A stretch of 64,000 nucleotides of DNA from SB11 sp035906255 (GCA_035906255.1 JAMIFM010000021.1:115795-179794), one strand, 5' to 3'; shown: positions 17,077 through 26,756, counted from the first letter of the stretch. Made by a program: numbers and translations. The notes: generated by a model from the sequence alone, not told the origin.

Positions 17077-17115
17077 TCCTTCGGCAGGCTCAGGTTTCCT
17101 GAGCCTGCTGAAGGA
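17077..17115. repeat. 39-nt hairpin of the CCTGAGC...CGAAGG family
   Basis: TCCTTCGGCAGGCTCAGG and CCTGAGCCTGCTGAAGGA form a near-perfect palindrome around TTT, in the divergent gap between ribBA and the surface protein gene. Confidence 0.8.
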
Positions 17116-17215
17116 TTAATGTAATATTTTCGTCATAATATACATTCTCAATCGGTTACACCCTGCTTTTTAGTCTAATTTTATTGTCAGTTGTTGGGAT
17201 AGTTTTTAATTACTG

Positions 17216-20200
17216 ATGTATAAACCCTATGCTTTTTTGGTGGCGTTGTTAATCCTTGTAGGATGCAGTCAGCTCTGCGGGCAATCCTTGTCAGGTGCAG
17301 TCCGTTTTACGCAAAACAAAGGACAGGTAACTGATGAAAACGGCGTACCTGATGCAAGTATTCTATACACCGCAAAACTAAACGGCGCAACGGCATACAT
17401 CACCCGCAAGGGGATTAAATATGTATTTAATAACAAGGCTGAAACATACCGCTTGGATGTTGAATGGCAAGGGGCTGCTGAACAAGGTTTAACGGTTGGA
17501 GAGGGTGCTAAAGGCCACGAAAACTTTTACCTTCCGCATTGTCCGCAAGGCATTACAGAGGTAAAAACGTATGAGAAGATAATATTGTATAACATCTACC
17601 AAGGGATTGATGTTGTGTTGTATGATAAGAATGGCCTGCTTGAGTATGACTTTATAGTGCATCCCGAGGGAAATCCCCGTCAAATAAAAATCAGCTACAC
17701 GGGTGCAGAAGCTATTTATCTGTCGCCCCAAAACGAATTAATTATTAAAACCCCGTTGGGCAACATTTCTGAGGCAGCCCCAATATCGTACCAACGGGCA
17801 GGAAAAATACAATCAAGGTATGTACTTGAGGGGACTACTGTGGGGTTTGCTTTTGAGCAGGGTTACCATCCGCACATGACTTTAACTATTGACCCTGTGA
17901 TAAAAATATGGGGCACGTACTATGGCGGTACTAAAAATGATGAGGCTACCTCGGTATTTACTGACGTTGACGGAAATGTGTACATGGGTGGCAATACTTT
18001 TAGCGATAACGTGATTGCACAAAACGGCCACCAGAATACCCGCACTGATAATTGCGATGCCTTTGTTGCCAAATTTGATAAAGACGGCAATCGTTTGTGG
18101 GCTACATATTACGGAGGTGAAAATGATGACCGACTTACTAAAATTACCCTATACTCGGCGGCAGGTTTTTATTTGTGCGGGACTACCCAAAGCGATTCTT
18201 TGATTGCATTTGGGGGGCACCAAACCCAAAAGGGTGGTAAAGGAAAAGCCAGTGATAAGGATGCTTTTTTAGTGAAATTTGATAGCAGTGGCGTACGGTT
18301 TTGGGCCACTTATTTTGGAGGTTATAGTGATGATTTGGCATACGGTTGTGCAGTGGGTACAGATGGCGATATTTATCTTTCAGGTTCAACCACCAGTCCT
18401 ACGGGAATTGGGTTTAACGGATTTTTGAATACCTATAACGATGATGTGTTGCCCGATGCTTTTTTAGCCAAATTTGACCGAAACGGGATTTTACGATGGG
18501 CTACTTACTATGGTGGGCTTTTTAGCCACGAGTACGGTATTGTTGCTACCGGGCCTGCGGGGGAAGTTTATTTAGCGGGGCATACAGAAAGCAGTACTGA
18601 TATTGCTGAAAGCGGCCATAAGAATACGTTTTCAGGAGTGAAAGATGCGTTTATTGTGAAGTTTAACGCGAACGGCAACCGCATTTGGGGTACTTATTTT
18701 GGCGGTACTGAATACGACGATGTGAAAGACGTTACAATAGACGGGGAGGGCAATTTATATTTTACAGGACTTACCTACAGTAAATCGCAGGTGGCAAGCG
18801 GTGGCTACCGCAATACCATTGCTGGGTTAGACGATATTTATATTGCAAAAACCGATAGCAGCGGCACACCGTTGTGGAGTACATATTACGGCGGTTATGA
18901 TGATGATGAGGCGTTGAAAATTGCAACCGATAATAAAAACAGTGTATATGTGAGCGGTAAAACGCGCAGCACAGCGGGGATTTCTTTCGGACAGTCGGGC
19001 AATACCCTGCAAGGCGGGGCAGATGCGTTTGTGGTAAAATACACCACAAACGGTACACTTGATTGGGGAATGTATGTGGGCGGAGATGCAGAAGAAGACG
19101 GTTTTTTAGCCATAGACACCGAGGGGTTGGTATATTTATGCGGTACCACTACCAGTACGGATATAGCGCAAAACGGTCATCAAAACTCAAAAGATAGCGT
19201 AACGGATGCCTATCTTATAAAGTTTTCGCCCAAAACAGCGCGTTTGCAAGCTATAACAAAACAGCAGCTTTGTCCCGGTGAAAATTTCAGGATAGATTAT
19301 ACTGTAATTACCCAATTAGATACTGCCAATACATTTTCGGTATATCTGAGCGACAGCACAGGGGCGTTTAGCGGAACACAACAAGCAATGGATTTTGAGA
19401 ATAATTATTTGCAGGGCACAGACAGTCTTACGTTTAATCTTCCTCAAAATTTACCCCCGGGATTCAACTACAAAATACAGGTAATTTCTTCATCGCCTGC
19501 GGATACGCTTATAAGTACTGCCATTATAGTAAAGCCCAAACCCGATGTCCGTTTCTTTAGCAATGATACCGTTCAATGTCGCTTAGGAAATTCATTTAGT
19601 TTTACAGACAGTACCGATGCTGCCATACAATGGTTGTGGGATTTTGGCGATAGTGTGAAATCTACCCTTCAACACCCTACACACAGCTACTTAAAAGACG
19701 GTACGCAAAATGTGGCACTACAAGTGCGGGCGGCCAATAACTGCATTAATAGTGATACTGTATTAGTAACGGTGTTACACACTCCCGTAAGCGGCTTCAA
19801 AACGGATAATGTGCAGATGTGTTTAAAAGGCAACCGTTTTGAGTTTACGGATACTTCTATGGGTACAGTAGTATCGTATCAATGGCATTTTGGGGACACT
19901 GGCGTGACAAATACCGATACAACCAAAAATGCCGAAAAAACATACGGTGCAGCAGGCACTTACGTTGTGTGGCATAAAGTAGTGAATGATATTGGTTGTG
20001 CTGACTCTACCGCAGCAGTGATGCGTGTTTTTCCGCAGCCTGATACCCCTGTAATACAAGGAAATAATTTTGTGTTGGGCAGGAGTAATCAAGTATATCA
20101 GGTAAACCCCTCAGCGGGAACATTTTATAGTTGGTGGGTACAAGGGGGCACTTTGCAAAGCGGAAACGGTACCCCGCACATAAATGTTGTGTGGGATAAC

Positions 20201-20539
20201 AGTACGGTGGGTAAACTGCGGGTGGTAGCAACCACGGTTTTTGGATGTGTGGGCGATACTGTAGAGTTTACGGTAGGTATAAGCCCTGTTAGGATAGATG
20301 AATTTACCCAAAAACAAAGGATAACAGTGTATCCCAACCCAACGAAAGATATAGTAACCATTGAAAGCCATGAAACGGTAACACAGGTTGTTTGCCGCGA
20401 TGTATCAGGTAGGGAGGTTCTGCTGGAAGCTATAGAAGATAATAAATACAATACAGCATTTCTTGCCAACGGTTTTTATACTGTAGAGGTAATAACAACG
20501 CAGGGAACTACCTACGTAAATAAATTAATAAAGCGGTAG
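17216..20539 (+). CDS. Large secreted SBBP-repeat/PKD surface protein with T9SS type A sorting domain
   Basis: This 1107-aa protein is built for export. A hydrophobic signal (about 1-23) is followed by an N-terminal DUF7948-like domain (FTQNKGQV, about 28-230). Then come seven beta-propeller-type SBBP repeats (about 230-690), each opening with a W-x-TYYGG-like motif and closing with a G(N/T)T motif. Two PKD domains follow (about 775-930, with WDFGD and WHFGD). The C-terminal 75 residues form a type A sorting domain (ITVYPNPTKD...YVNKLIKR). Secretion by the type IX system and cell-surface attachment follow from the tail. The signal contains LVGC, so a lipoprotein reading is possible but conflicts with T9SS export. 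Ligand unknown. Confidence 0.9.
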   Translation: MYKPYAFLVALLILVGCSQLCGQSLSGAVRFTQNKGQVTDENGVPDASILYTAKLNGATAYITRKGIKYVFNNKAETYRLDVEWQGAAEQGLTVGEGAKGHENFYLPHCPQGITEVKTYEKIILYNIYQGIDVVLYDKNGLLEYDFIVHPEGNPRQIKISYTGAEAIYLSPQNELIIKTPLGNISEAAPISYQRAGKIQSRYVLEGTTVGFAFEQGYHPHMTLTIDPVIKIWGTYYGGTKNDEATSVFTDVDGNVYMGGNTFSDNVIAQNGHQNTRTDNCDAFVAKFDKDGNRLWATYYGGENDDRLTKITLYSAAGFYLCGTTQSDSLIAFGGHQTQKGGKGKASDKDAFLVKFDSSGVRFWATYFGGYSDDLAYGCAVGTDGDIYLSGSTTSPTGIGFNGFLNTYNDDVLPDAFLAKFDRNGILRWATYYGGLFSHEYGIVATGPAGEVYLAGHTESSTDIAESGHKNTFSGVKDAFIVKFNANGNRIWGTYFGGTEYDDVKDVTIDGEGNLYFTGLTYSKSQVASGGYRNTIAGLDDIYIAKTDSSGTPLWSTYYGGYDDDEALKIATDNKNSVYVSGKTRSTAGISFGQSGNTLQGGADAFVVKYTTNGTLDWGMYVGGDAEEDGFLAIDTEGLVYLCGTTTSTDIAQNGHQNSKDSVTDAYLIKFSPKTARLQAITKQQLCPGENFRIDYTVITQLDTANTFSVYLSDSTGAFSGTQQAMDFENNYLQGTDSLTFNLPQNLPPGFNYKIQVISSSPADTLISTAIIVKPKPDVRFFSNDTVQCRLGNSFSFTDSTDAAIQWLWDFGDSVKSTLQHPTHSYLKDGTQNVALQVRAANNCINSDTVLVTVLHTPVSGFKTDNVQMCLKGNRFEFTDTSMGTVVSYQWHFGDTGVTNTDTTKNAEKTYGAAGTYVVWHKVVNDIGCADSTAAVMRVFPQPDTPVIQGNNFVLGRSNQVYQVNPSAGTFYSWWVQGGTLQSGNGTPHINVVWDNSTVGKLRVVATTVFGCVGDTVEFTVGISPVRIDEFTQKQRITVYPNPTKDIVTIESHETVTQVVCRDVSGREVLLEAIEDNKYNTAFLANGFYTVEVITTQGTTYVNKLIKR

Positions 20540-20559
20540 TAGCTATCCATGCACACTCC

Positions 20560-20690
20560 CTTCGGCAAGCTCAGGATTTCCAGCGCACCAGAGGCTGTCA
20601 TACTGAACGATAGTGAAGTATCTTATTAATTTAGTATAGTTGTAATAAGATTCTTCCCCTCGGTCAGAAGGACAAGAGGGTCAACAAAAT
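20560..20690. repeat. Intergenic repeat mosaic
   Basis: CCTTCGGCAAGCTCAGG is followed by TGAACGATAGTGAAGTATC...TTGTAATAAGATTCTTCCC, the same units found in the inverted pair at 6657-6867 and at 30553-30745. Confidence 0.65.
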
Positions 20691-20707
20691 CGAAGTTAGC
20701 CCCTCGC

Positions 20708-21709
20708 TTAATAAAACTTCCCGAAACCTATTAATCTGCGCACTTCTTTAATGGTAGCGCGGGCACTTTCACGCGCTTTTTCAGTACCGGTTTTCAGTGC
20801 ATTAGCTATGTAGGTATCGTCGCTGCTTATTGCCGTCATTTTCTCACGGATAGGAGCTACAAAGGCATCCATATCTTCGGCAATCTGCATTTTAAAATCA
20901 CCGTAGCGTATGGAGCAGGTGTTATACAGATTATCAAAATGAGCATAGGTTTCAGGGGTAGAAACCAGCTTCATCAAATCAAACAGGTTTTGTATCGGTT
21001 CAGGCTTGGGTTGGTTGGGTTCAGTAGGGCCGCTATCCGTTACCGAACGTTTCATCTTTTTGATAATCTCGTCGCGGGTATCCTGCAAGAATATAGCTGT
21101 GTGTTCGCCATTGCTTTTGCTCATTTTGCCCTTACCATCCAAACCGGACACTTTTACTAATTCTTTACCAAAATTATATGCCTGTGGCTCGGGGAAAAAT
21201 TCTTCGCCGTACAAATGGTTAAAGCGGTTGCCAAATGTGCGAGCCATTTCCAAATGTTGCTCTTGGTCTTTGCCCACAGGCACGTATGCTGCGCGGTGTA
21301 TAATAATATCCGCCGCCATCAACACTGGATAGGTAAGCAATCCGGCATTTATATTATCGGGTTGGCTTTTAGCCTTGTCTTTAAACGTGGTTACACGTTC
21401 CAACTCGCCTTTATAGGCCAGCATATTCAGGTACAAATACAATTCGGCTATTTCAGGAATATCGCTTTGTATGTACAACGTAGCCACATTCGGGTCTATA
21501 CCGCAGGCAAGGTATTCAACCAACACATTGCGAACGCTGCTGCGTAAATCGGCTGGCGTGGGGTGCGTGGTAAGCGAGTGCCAATCAGCAATAAAAAAGT
21601 AGCAATTGTTTTGCTCCTGCATTTTCAAAAAATTGACAATGGCACCAAAATAGTTGCCCAAGTGCAGTTTTCCTGTGCTGCGTATGCCGCTAACCACTAT
21701 TTCCTTCAT
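20708..21709 (-). CDS. trpS: Tryptophanyl-tRNA synthetase
   Basis: This class Ic synthetase charges tRNA-Trp. At 333 aa it has the usual bacterial length. It shows the HIGH-type motif HLGNYFGAI (about 18-26), the GKMSKSNG loop (about residue 195) and DWHSLT near the N-terminus. It stands alone on the minus strand. The -7 element TATCTTCG lies 5 nt before the start codon. Confidence 0.96.
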   Translation of the reverse strand: MKEIVVSGIRSTGKLHLGNYFGAIVNFLKMQEQNNCYFFIADWHSLTTHPTPADLRSSVRNVLVEYLACGIDPNVATLYIQSDIPEIAELYLYLNMLAYKGELERVTTFKDKAKSQPDNINAGLLTYPVLMAADIIIHRAAYVPVGKDQEQHLEMARTFGNRFNHLYGEEFFPEPQAYNFGKELVKVSGLDGKGKMSKSNGEHTAIFLQDTRDEIIKKMKRSVTDSGPTEPNQPKPEPIQNLFDLMKLVSTPETYAHFDNLYNTCSIRYGDFKMQIAEDMDAFVAPIREKMTAISSDDTYIANALKTGTEKARESARATIKEVRRLIGFGKFY

Positions 21710-21714
21710 AGGGG

Positions 21715-21722
21715 CGAAGATA
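21715..21722 (-). promoter_or_regulatory. -7 promoter element of trpS
   Basis: TATCTTCG on the minus strand, 5 nt from the trpS ATG; it fits TAnnTTCG and predicts a near-leaderless transcript. Confidence 0.5.
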
Positions 21723-21850
21723 AATAGTTTGCCCTTTTATCGGAAACATGAATGGTTTTTAATTGTGATATCTATCCTTGTTAGACTAATTACCTTGTCA
21801 AAGAATTTTTCAGTCATTTTTTGTTGGGTGGATAGTTAACCTTTTCACCT

Positions 21851-21911
21851 TGCCGCAAAGACACCAAGCCGCAAAATACGGAAGGCTTCGTGCCTTAGTG
21901 TCTTTGCGGCA
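21851..21911. repeat. GCCGCAAAGACAC hairpin repeat
   Basis: TGCCGCAAAGACAC and GTGTCTTTGCGGCA form the outer stem, with an inner GAAGGC/GCCTT region. Related copies are at 688, 26223, 48555 and in the tandem arrays. The rest of the 511-bp gap (21710-22220) holds a terminator and AT-rich sequence in which I see no gene. Confidence 0.75.
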
Positions 21912-21936
21912 GAAAGTTAGTTTAGTAGCTTAGATA

Positions 21937-21970
21937 AAAATCCCCCTCGTCCGGCTATTGACAGAGGGGG
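21937..21970 (-). terminator. Probable terminator of pyrRB
   Basis: On the minus strand, CCCCCTC (21964-21970) pairs with GAGGGGGA (21941-21948) and is followed by TTTTTA. It lies about 250 nt beyond the pyrB stop, with no gene between. Confidence 0.6.
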
Positions 21971-22220
21971 TATATATCAAATTTCTTTGATATGAAAAAA
22001 ACAGGCGCAAATTACACCCCTGATTTTATCCATAAGTTTTGGCAGTATTATTTTTTAATAACGTGTAACGTGCTTTATTGCTGATATAATGAATAATAGC
22101 ATCGCCGCTTTATGAGTTATAAATCAAGTTTATTTGAAATATTTTCCCGATAAATTGGTAATTAATAAAGAAGCACGAAATTTCTTACCGATGAAAGATG
22201 TTTAGGGAATAAGAAAGCGA

Positions 22221-23153
22221 TTAGCCCGCCTGTCCTGCCAGCAAATACATTACCGCCATACGGATGGCTACCCCGTTTTCAACCTGTTGAAGGATGATGC
22301 TATGGTCGGGACTATCGGCTACTTCGCTGGTTATCTCTACCCCTCGGTTGATTGGACCGGGGTGCATAATGGTTATTTCTTTGTCAAGCGAGTTTAGGAT
22401 ATCCAGTGTAAGGCCGTATTGCAGGGTATATTCACGCAGTGTAGGGAAATATTTTATATCCTGACGCTCTAACTGTATGCGCAGCATATTGGCCACATCG
22501 CACCATTGCAACGCACGGCGCAGGTTGGTTTCTACCTTCACACCAAGCGTATCAATGTATTTAGGTAGTAACGTGGTTGGACCGCACACCATCACCTCAG
22601 CACCTAATTTTTGCAAGCACAAAATATTGCTGAGTGCCACGCGACTGTGAAGAATATCGCCAACAATCACCACTTTTTTGCCCGCCACATCGCCCAACCG
22701 CTCACGAATACTGAAAGCATCCAGCAAGGCTTGTGTGGGGTGTTCGTGCGTACCATCGCCCGCGTTTATAATCTGGGCATCAACGTGTTTGCTCAAAAAC
22801 ACACAGGCACCGGGTTTGGGGTGGCGCATCACCACCATATCCACCTTCATGGCCAGTATGTTGTTTACGGTATCTATCAGTGTTTCGCCCTTTGATACGG
22901 ATGATTGCGAGGATGAAAAGTTAATTACATCAGCACTTAAACGCTTTTGCGCCAACTCAAACGATATACGGGTGCGGGTGCTGTTCTCAAAAAATATATT
23001 GGCAATGGTAATATCACGCAGGCTGGGCACTTTTTTAATGGGCCTGTTGATTACCTGTTTAAAGGTATCGGCGGTTTCAAATATCAACTGGATATCATTT
23101 TCGTTGATACCTTTTATACCGAGTAAGTGGTTTGAACTAAGCCTGCTATTCAT
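22221..23153 (-). CDS. pyrB: Aspartate carbamoyltransferase catalytic subunit
   Basis: PyrB joins carbamoyl phosphate to aspartate, the committed step of pyrimidine synthesis. The 310-aa protein shows the carbamoyl-phosphate site FFENSTRTRISFE, the SSSQSSVSKGET loop, HEHPTQALLDAF, GDILHSRVA and the aspartate loop HPGPINRGVE. It overlaps the end of pyrR by 8 nt, forming a two-gene operon. No pyrI regulatory subunit is present, as in organisms of the Bacillus type. Confidence 0.95.
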   Translation of the reverse strand: MNSRLSSNHLLGIKGINENDIQLIFETADTFKQVINRPIKKVPSLRDITIANIFFENSTRTRISFELAQKRLSADVINFSSSQSSVSKGETLIDTVNNILAMKVDMVVMRHPKPGACVFLSKHVDAQIINAGDGTHEHPTQALLDAFSIRERLGDVAGKKVVIVGDILHSRVALSNILCLQKLGAEVMVCGPTTLLPKYIDTLGVKVETNLRRALQWCDVANMLRIQLERQDIKYFPTLREYTLQYGLTLDILNSLDKEITIMHPGPINRGVEITSEVADSPDHSIILQQVENGVAIRMAVMYLLAGQAG

Positions 23154-23688
23154 TGCCTGTTATTAGCAAAACCTGATTGTTTTGGTGTATAGGGTCAAAA
23201 AATACTTTTACTTTATCATTCGCCCGCGTATCCACTTGGCTGCCCACATAATCAGGTTCAATAGGCAGTTCGCGGCTGTAGCGGCGATCAATCAACGTCA
23301 TTAATTCCACGCGATGGGGTCGTCCGTATGCGGTCAGTGCATCCAACGCCGCACGCACGTTTCGGCCTGTGTACAGCACATCATCTACCAGCACTACGTT
23401 TTTTCCTTCAATCAAAAAGTCAATACGGTTGGCACTGGGTATCAACGGCTCTCCTCGCCTGAAATCATCCCTGTGGAAAGTGGTATCCAACTCGCCGAAC
23501 GGAATTTTATCGTTGCCCGAAATTTCTTTCACTTTTTCCCATATCACCCGCCCGAAATGAACACCGCGCGGCTGTAAACCGATAATTACAGTATTACTTA
23601 AGTCGCCGTGGTTTTCATACAATTGGAAGGCAAGCCTTTGCAGGATAATGCTGAGCTTTTGCGGGGTAAGTAAGATTTTATCTTCCAA
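23146..23688 (-). CDS. pyrR: PyrR bifunctional regulator / uracil phosphoribosyltransferase
   Basis: PyrR has a phosphoribosyltransferase fold: VVLVDDVLYTGRNVRAALDAL is the PRPP-binding motif, and IGLQPRGVHFGRVI and TTFHRDDF are family hallmarks. In Gram-positive bacteria it attenuates pyr transcripts. Here the leader looks short: the -7 element TATTTTTG (23714-23721) is 25 nt from the start, so RNA attenuation is unlikely and UPRT activity is the safer claim. The 180-aa frame has no ATG before the conserved core, so the TTG at 23688 is taken as start. It overlaps pyrB by 8 nt. Confidence 0.9.
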   Translation of the reverse strand: MEDKILLTPQKLSIILQRLAFQLYENHGDLSNTVIIGLQPRGVHFGRVIWEKVKEISGNDKIPFGELDTTFHRDDFRRGEPLIPSANRIDFLIEGKNVVLVDDVLYTGRNVRAALDALTAYGRPHRVELMTLIDRRYSRELPIEPDYVGSQVDTRANDKVKVFFDPIHQNNQVLLITGNE

Positions 23689-23713
23689 GTTTTGGGAATG
23701 TTTATCGCGGCAT

Positions 23714-23721
23714 CAAAAATA
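23714..23721 (-). promoter_or_regulatory. -7 promoter element of pyrRB
   Basis: TATTTTTG on the minus strand fits TAnnTTTG, 25 nt before the pyrR TTG start. Confidence 0.45.
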
Positions 23722-23809
23722 TGTATTTTTAACGGAATGTAAAGAAAGAGGCGTTCATTTATCATTGAACAGGTAACAATTAAAGCAGAATATAAAATTA
23801 TGCTCTATC

Positions 23810-24425
23810 AAACGGCTGTGCCTATTAGGGTTTAAAACCCTAACGGACGATACGGGCAACAACGAGGGGGTTTATATCCGTCTACAAAATCTAAATAAAT
23901 GGGCTACAAAGACACTAAGACGCGAGTTGAATAAGTAGCCATTAGTGCCTTTGCACCTTCGTAGCTGGTGTATTTAGCAGCATATAAATGCTGCGCTTTT
24001 AAACGGCTGCACCTGTTAGGGTTTAAAGCCCTAACGGGCGATACGGGCAACAACGAGGGGTTTTATATCCGTCTACAAAATCTAAATAAATTAGCCACAA
24101 AGACACTAAGACGCGAATTGAACAAGTAGCCATTAGTGCCTTTGCGCCTTCGTGGCTGGTGTATTTAGCAGCATATAAATGCTGCGCTTTTAAACGGCTG
24201 CACCTGTTAAGGTTTAAAACCCTAACGGACGATACGGGTAACAACGAGGGGTTTTATACCCGTCTACAAAATCTAAATAAATTAGCCGCAAAGACGCTAA
24301 GACGCGAGTTGAACAAGTAGCCATTAGTGCCTTTGCGCCTTCGTGGCTGGTGTACTTAGCAGCATATAAATGCTGCACTTTTAAACGGTTGCACCTTCGA
24401 GGGTTTTATACCCGTCGCACAATGC
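23810..24425 (+). repeat. Tandem array, 191-bp unit, three full copies and a partial fourth
   Basis: Units begin with AAACGGCTG at 23810, 24001 and 24192, and with AAACGGTTG at 24383, an exact 191-bp spacing each time. Each unit holds an AGGGTTTAAAACCCT hairpin, a GGGGTTTTATACCCGTC segment, a hairpin between CACAAAGACACTAAGACGCG and TGCGCCTTCGTGGC, and an AGCAGCATATAAATGCTGC palindrome. The fourth copy is cut short after the first hairpin. Short ORFs across it are repeat translations. The array fills most of the 819-bp gap between pyrR and the oligopeptidase gene. Confidence 0.95.
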
Positions 24426-24507
24426 ATACTGTTTAGTATCCGTAAATATCCACAACCGCACCAACTCTTAAACAAAATCACCAAATTCGCTGTTATTAAA
24501 CAGCAAT

Positions 24508-26196
24508 ATGACTTTTATTCCTTCTGACTATAAAGTAACCGATTGGGCTTCGTTAGAGCCTTATTTTACAAAACTTACACAACGACAAATCAACTCACCC
24601 GAAGAGTTTAAACAATGGCTGAAAGACCGCAGCGACCTTGAAAGTATTGTGAGCGAAGACCTTGCTTGGCGTTACATCCGCATGACTTGCGATACGGCCA
24701 ACAAAGAAATTGAAGATGCGTATTTGTATTTTGTGAGTGAGATACAACCCCAAATTTCGCCCATTGAGAATACTTTGAACGAAATTATGGCACACTCACC
24801 GTTTGCTAAACAACTGACGGATAGTGCACACAGCATTTATTTGCGTAATACGGCTACTGCCCTTGAGTTGTTTAGGGAAGAAAACATACCGATTGAGGTT
24901 GAATTACAGACCGAAAGCCAAAAATACGGCACTATTAACGGAGCTATGACGGTGGAACTTGAAGGCAAACAACTTACGCTGCAACAGGCTGGAGTGTACC
25001 TGAAAAAAACCGACCGTAACGTACGCCAAGATGCGTTTGAAAAAATAAGCACACGTCGCCTGCAAGACAGGGAAACACTGGATACCTTGCTGGATAAACT
25101 GATTGCCTTACGCCATAAGCTGGCCACCAACACAGGGTTTGATAATTTCCGTGATTATATGCACCGCGCCCTTTGCCGTTTTGATTACACGGTAGAGGAT
25201 TGTTTCAAATTTCACGAGGCAGTGGCTACACAAGTAGTGCCCATTGCAAAAAAACTGGGCGAAGAACGTAAAGCCAAACTGGGGTATGAAAGCCTGCGCC
25301 CTTGGGACGGGGATGTAGATGCTGACGGTTTGCCTCCTGTTCATCCGTTTAACAACGGCGAGGAACTGGCCGAAAAAACCATTGCGGCGTTTAACCGCCT
25401 CGACCCGTTTTTTGGGGAGGTAATCAGCACCATGCGAGCAAAAGGCCACCTTGACCTTGACAGCCGCATTGGTAAGGCTCCGGGCGGATATAACTATCCG
25501 CTGGCAGTAAGCAACTACCCGTTTATTTTTATGAACTCTGCCGGCACACTGCGCGATTTAGAAACCATGGTGCATGAAGGCGGCCACGCCATTCACAGTG
25601 TTTTAACCAAAGACCTTGAACTGAACGCTTTTAAAAGTTGCCCAAGCGAAGTGGCTGAACTTGCCAGCATGAGCATGGAGTTGATAAGCATGGATGTGTG
25701 GGATGAGTTTATAAAAGACCCTGCCGAACTGCGCCGCGCCAAAGCCGAGCAACTGGAAGGGGTGATTAAAACCCTGCCTTGGATTGCTACGGTAGATAAA
25801 TTCCAACATTGGCTATATACCAACCCAACCCACACCGCTGCTGAACGTACCGAGGCATGGAAGCAGATTTTTGCTGAATTTGGTACGGGGCTTACGGATT
25901 GGAGCGGGTACGAGGATGCCTACAACACTGCTTGGCAAAAGCAACTGCATATTTATGAAGTGCCCTTTTACTACATTGAGTACGGCTTTGCTCAATTAGG
26001 TGCAATAGGTGTTTGGAAAAACTATACCGAAAACCCGCAGCGCGGGTTGCAGTTGTATAAAGCCGCACTACGCTTGGGTAATACCGCCACCATCCCTGAA
26101 ATTTATGCTGCTGCTGGTGTAAAATTTGATTTTAGCCCTGAATACATAAAACAACTGTTTGACTTTGTGTGGGCTGAATACGAAAAGTTGAAATAA
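24508..26196 (+). CDS. pepF: M3-family oligoendopeptidase
   Basis: This is a cytoplasmic zinc peptidase that degrades oligopeptides. The 562-aa protein has the M3 active site His356-Glu357-Gly-Gly-His360 (MVHEGGHAIHS) and the downstream third-ligand helix CPSEVAELASMSMELIS. No signal peptide is present. The name pepF is by family resemblance; M3B members vary in specificity. It stands alone downstream of the 191-bp tandem array. A GC-rich hairpin at 26223-26280 may terminate it. Confidence 0.9.
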   Translation: MTFIPSDYKVTDWASLEPYFTKLTQRQINSPEEFKQWLKDRSDLESIVSEDLAWRYIRMTCDTANKEIEDAYLYFVSEIQPQISPIENTLNEIMAHSPFAKQLTDSAHSIYLRNTATALELFREENIPIEVELQTESQKYGTINGAMTVELEGKQLTLQQAGVYLKKTDRNVRQDAFEKISTRRLQDRETLDTLLDKLIALRHKLATNTGFDNFRDYMHRALCRFDYTVEDCFKFHEAVATQVVPIAKKLGEERKAKLGYESLRPWDGDVDADGLPPVHPFNNGEELAEKTIAAFNRLDPFFGEVISTMRAKGHLDLDSRIGKAPGGYNYPLAVSNYPFIFMNSAGTLRDLETMVHEGGHAIHSVLTKDLELNAFKSCPSEVAELASMSMELISMDVWDEFIKDPAELRRAKAEQLEGVIKTLPWIATVDKFQHWLYTNPTHTAAERTEAWKQIFAEFGTGLTDWSGYEDAYNTAWQKQLHIYEVPFYYIEYGFAQLGAIGVWKNYTENPQRGLQLYKAALRLGNTATIPEIYAAAGVKFDFSPEYIKQLFDFVWAEYEKLK

Positions 26197-26222
26197 GCTA
26201 CAACTAATTTAATCTTTAATCT

Positions 26223-26280
26223 GCTACAAAGGCACGAAGACGCTAATAGCAAATGCTTTGCGTCTTCGTGCCTTTGTGGC
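26223..26280. repeat. AAAGGCACGAAGACGC hairpin, possible terminator of the oligopeptidase gene
   Basis: GCTACAAAGGCACGAAGACGC pairs with GCGTCTTCGTGCCTTTGTGGC around a short loop. It belongs to the same family as those at 688, 21851 and 48555, and begins 26 nt after the stop codon. Confidence 0.75.
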
Positions 26281-26756
26281 TAAAAAAATCTACGAATCAA
26301 ATTTTGAACCGTCCCACACTACACAGACAGGAAATAACTCTGTGTGCCGTTTCTTCATTTCTGCTGCAACCAATGCACTACTATCTTAAGCCACTAACAA
26401 GAAGCCGACGACCAAAATTTTCATTCCGAAGCGCAGCAAGGAAACTTATTGCAAGTGTGTTAACAAACTTGCACAAAGATGCCTCGTTCTTTGGCATGAC
26501 AACAATACCTCGTCATTGCGAGGTCTGCCGAAGCAATCCCTATCGTCAATTTTAAATTCTGAATACGAAATTCTAAAGGCTGTTGACTATTCAGGGGTCA
26601 GTGCGGCGGTTACCCCCCTTCTGTATGGCTTGCTTGGATGAAAAGGAGGGACTAAGGGTAGTTAAATAGACACACGAACGCGATAAGATGCTTCGCTATC
26701 GTACAGCATGACAGTTATCAGTGTGGCGACAATCCTGAGCTTGCCGAAGGCCAGAC
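26281..26756. repeat. Intergenic repeat debris, no gene seen
   Basis: Fragments of several repeat families are mixed here: CGTCATTGCGAGG...CGAAGCAATCCC (about 26512-26545), ATGCTTCGCTATCGTACAGCATGACAG (in part, about 26688-26715) and CCTGAGCTTGCCGAAGG (about 26733). Short ORFs exist but lack any protein character. Confidence 0.6.

Noticed and set aside
21992..22084. 30-aa ORF starting ATGAAAAAAACAGGC
   Set aside because: There is no promoter octamer, coupling or hydrophobic pattern; the sequence between trpS and pyrB looks non-coding.
23689..23730. PyrR-binding attenuator in the pyrRB leader
   Set aside because: The inferred leader is only about 20-25 nt and shows no anti-terminator/terminator pair.
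24023..24244. Small minus-strand ORF
   Set aside because: It lies inside the 191-bp array and is only a translation of the repeat.
23810..24425. CRISPR array
   Set aside because: The repeat unit is 191 bp with no short repeat/unique-spacer alternation and no cas genes; it is an ordinary tandem array. The same holds for 48684-49120 and 62660-63095.
26253..26555. 100-aa plus-strand ORF
   Set aside because: It crosses repeat debris, has biased Arg/Ser/Pro composition and no family resemblance.
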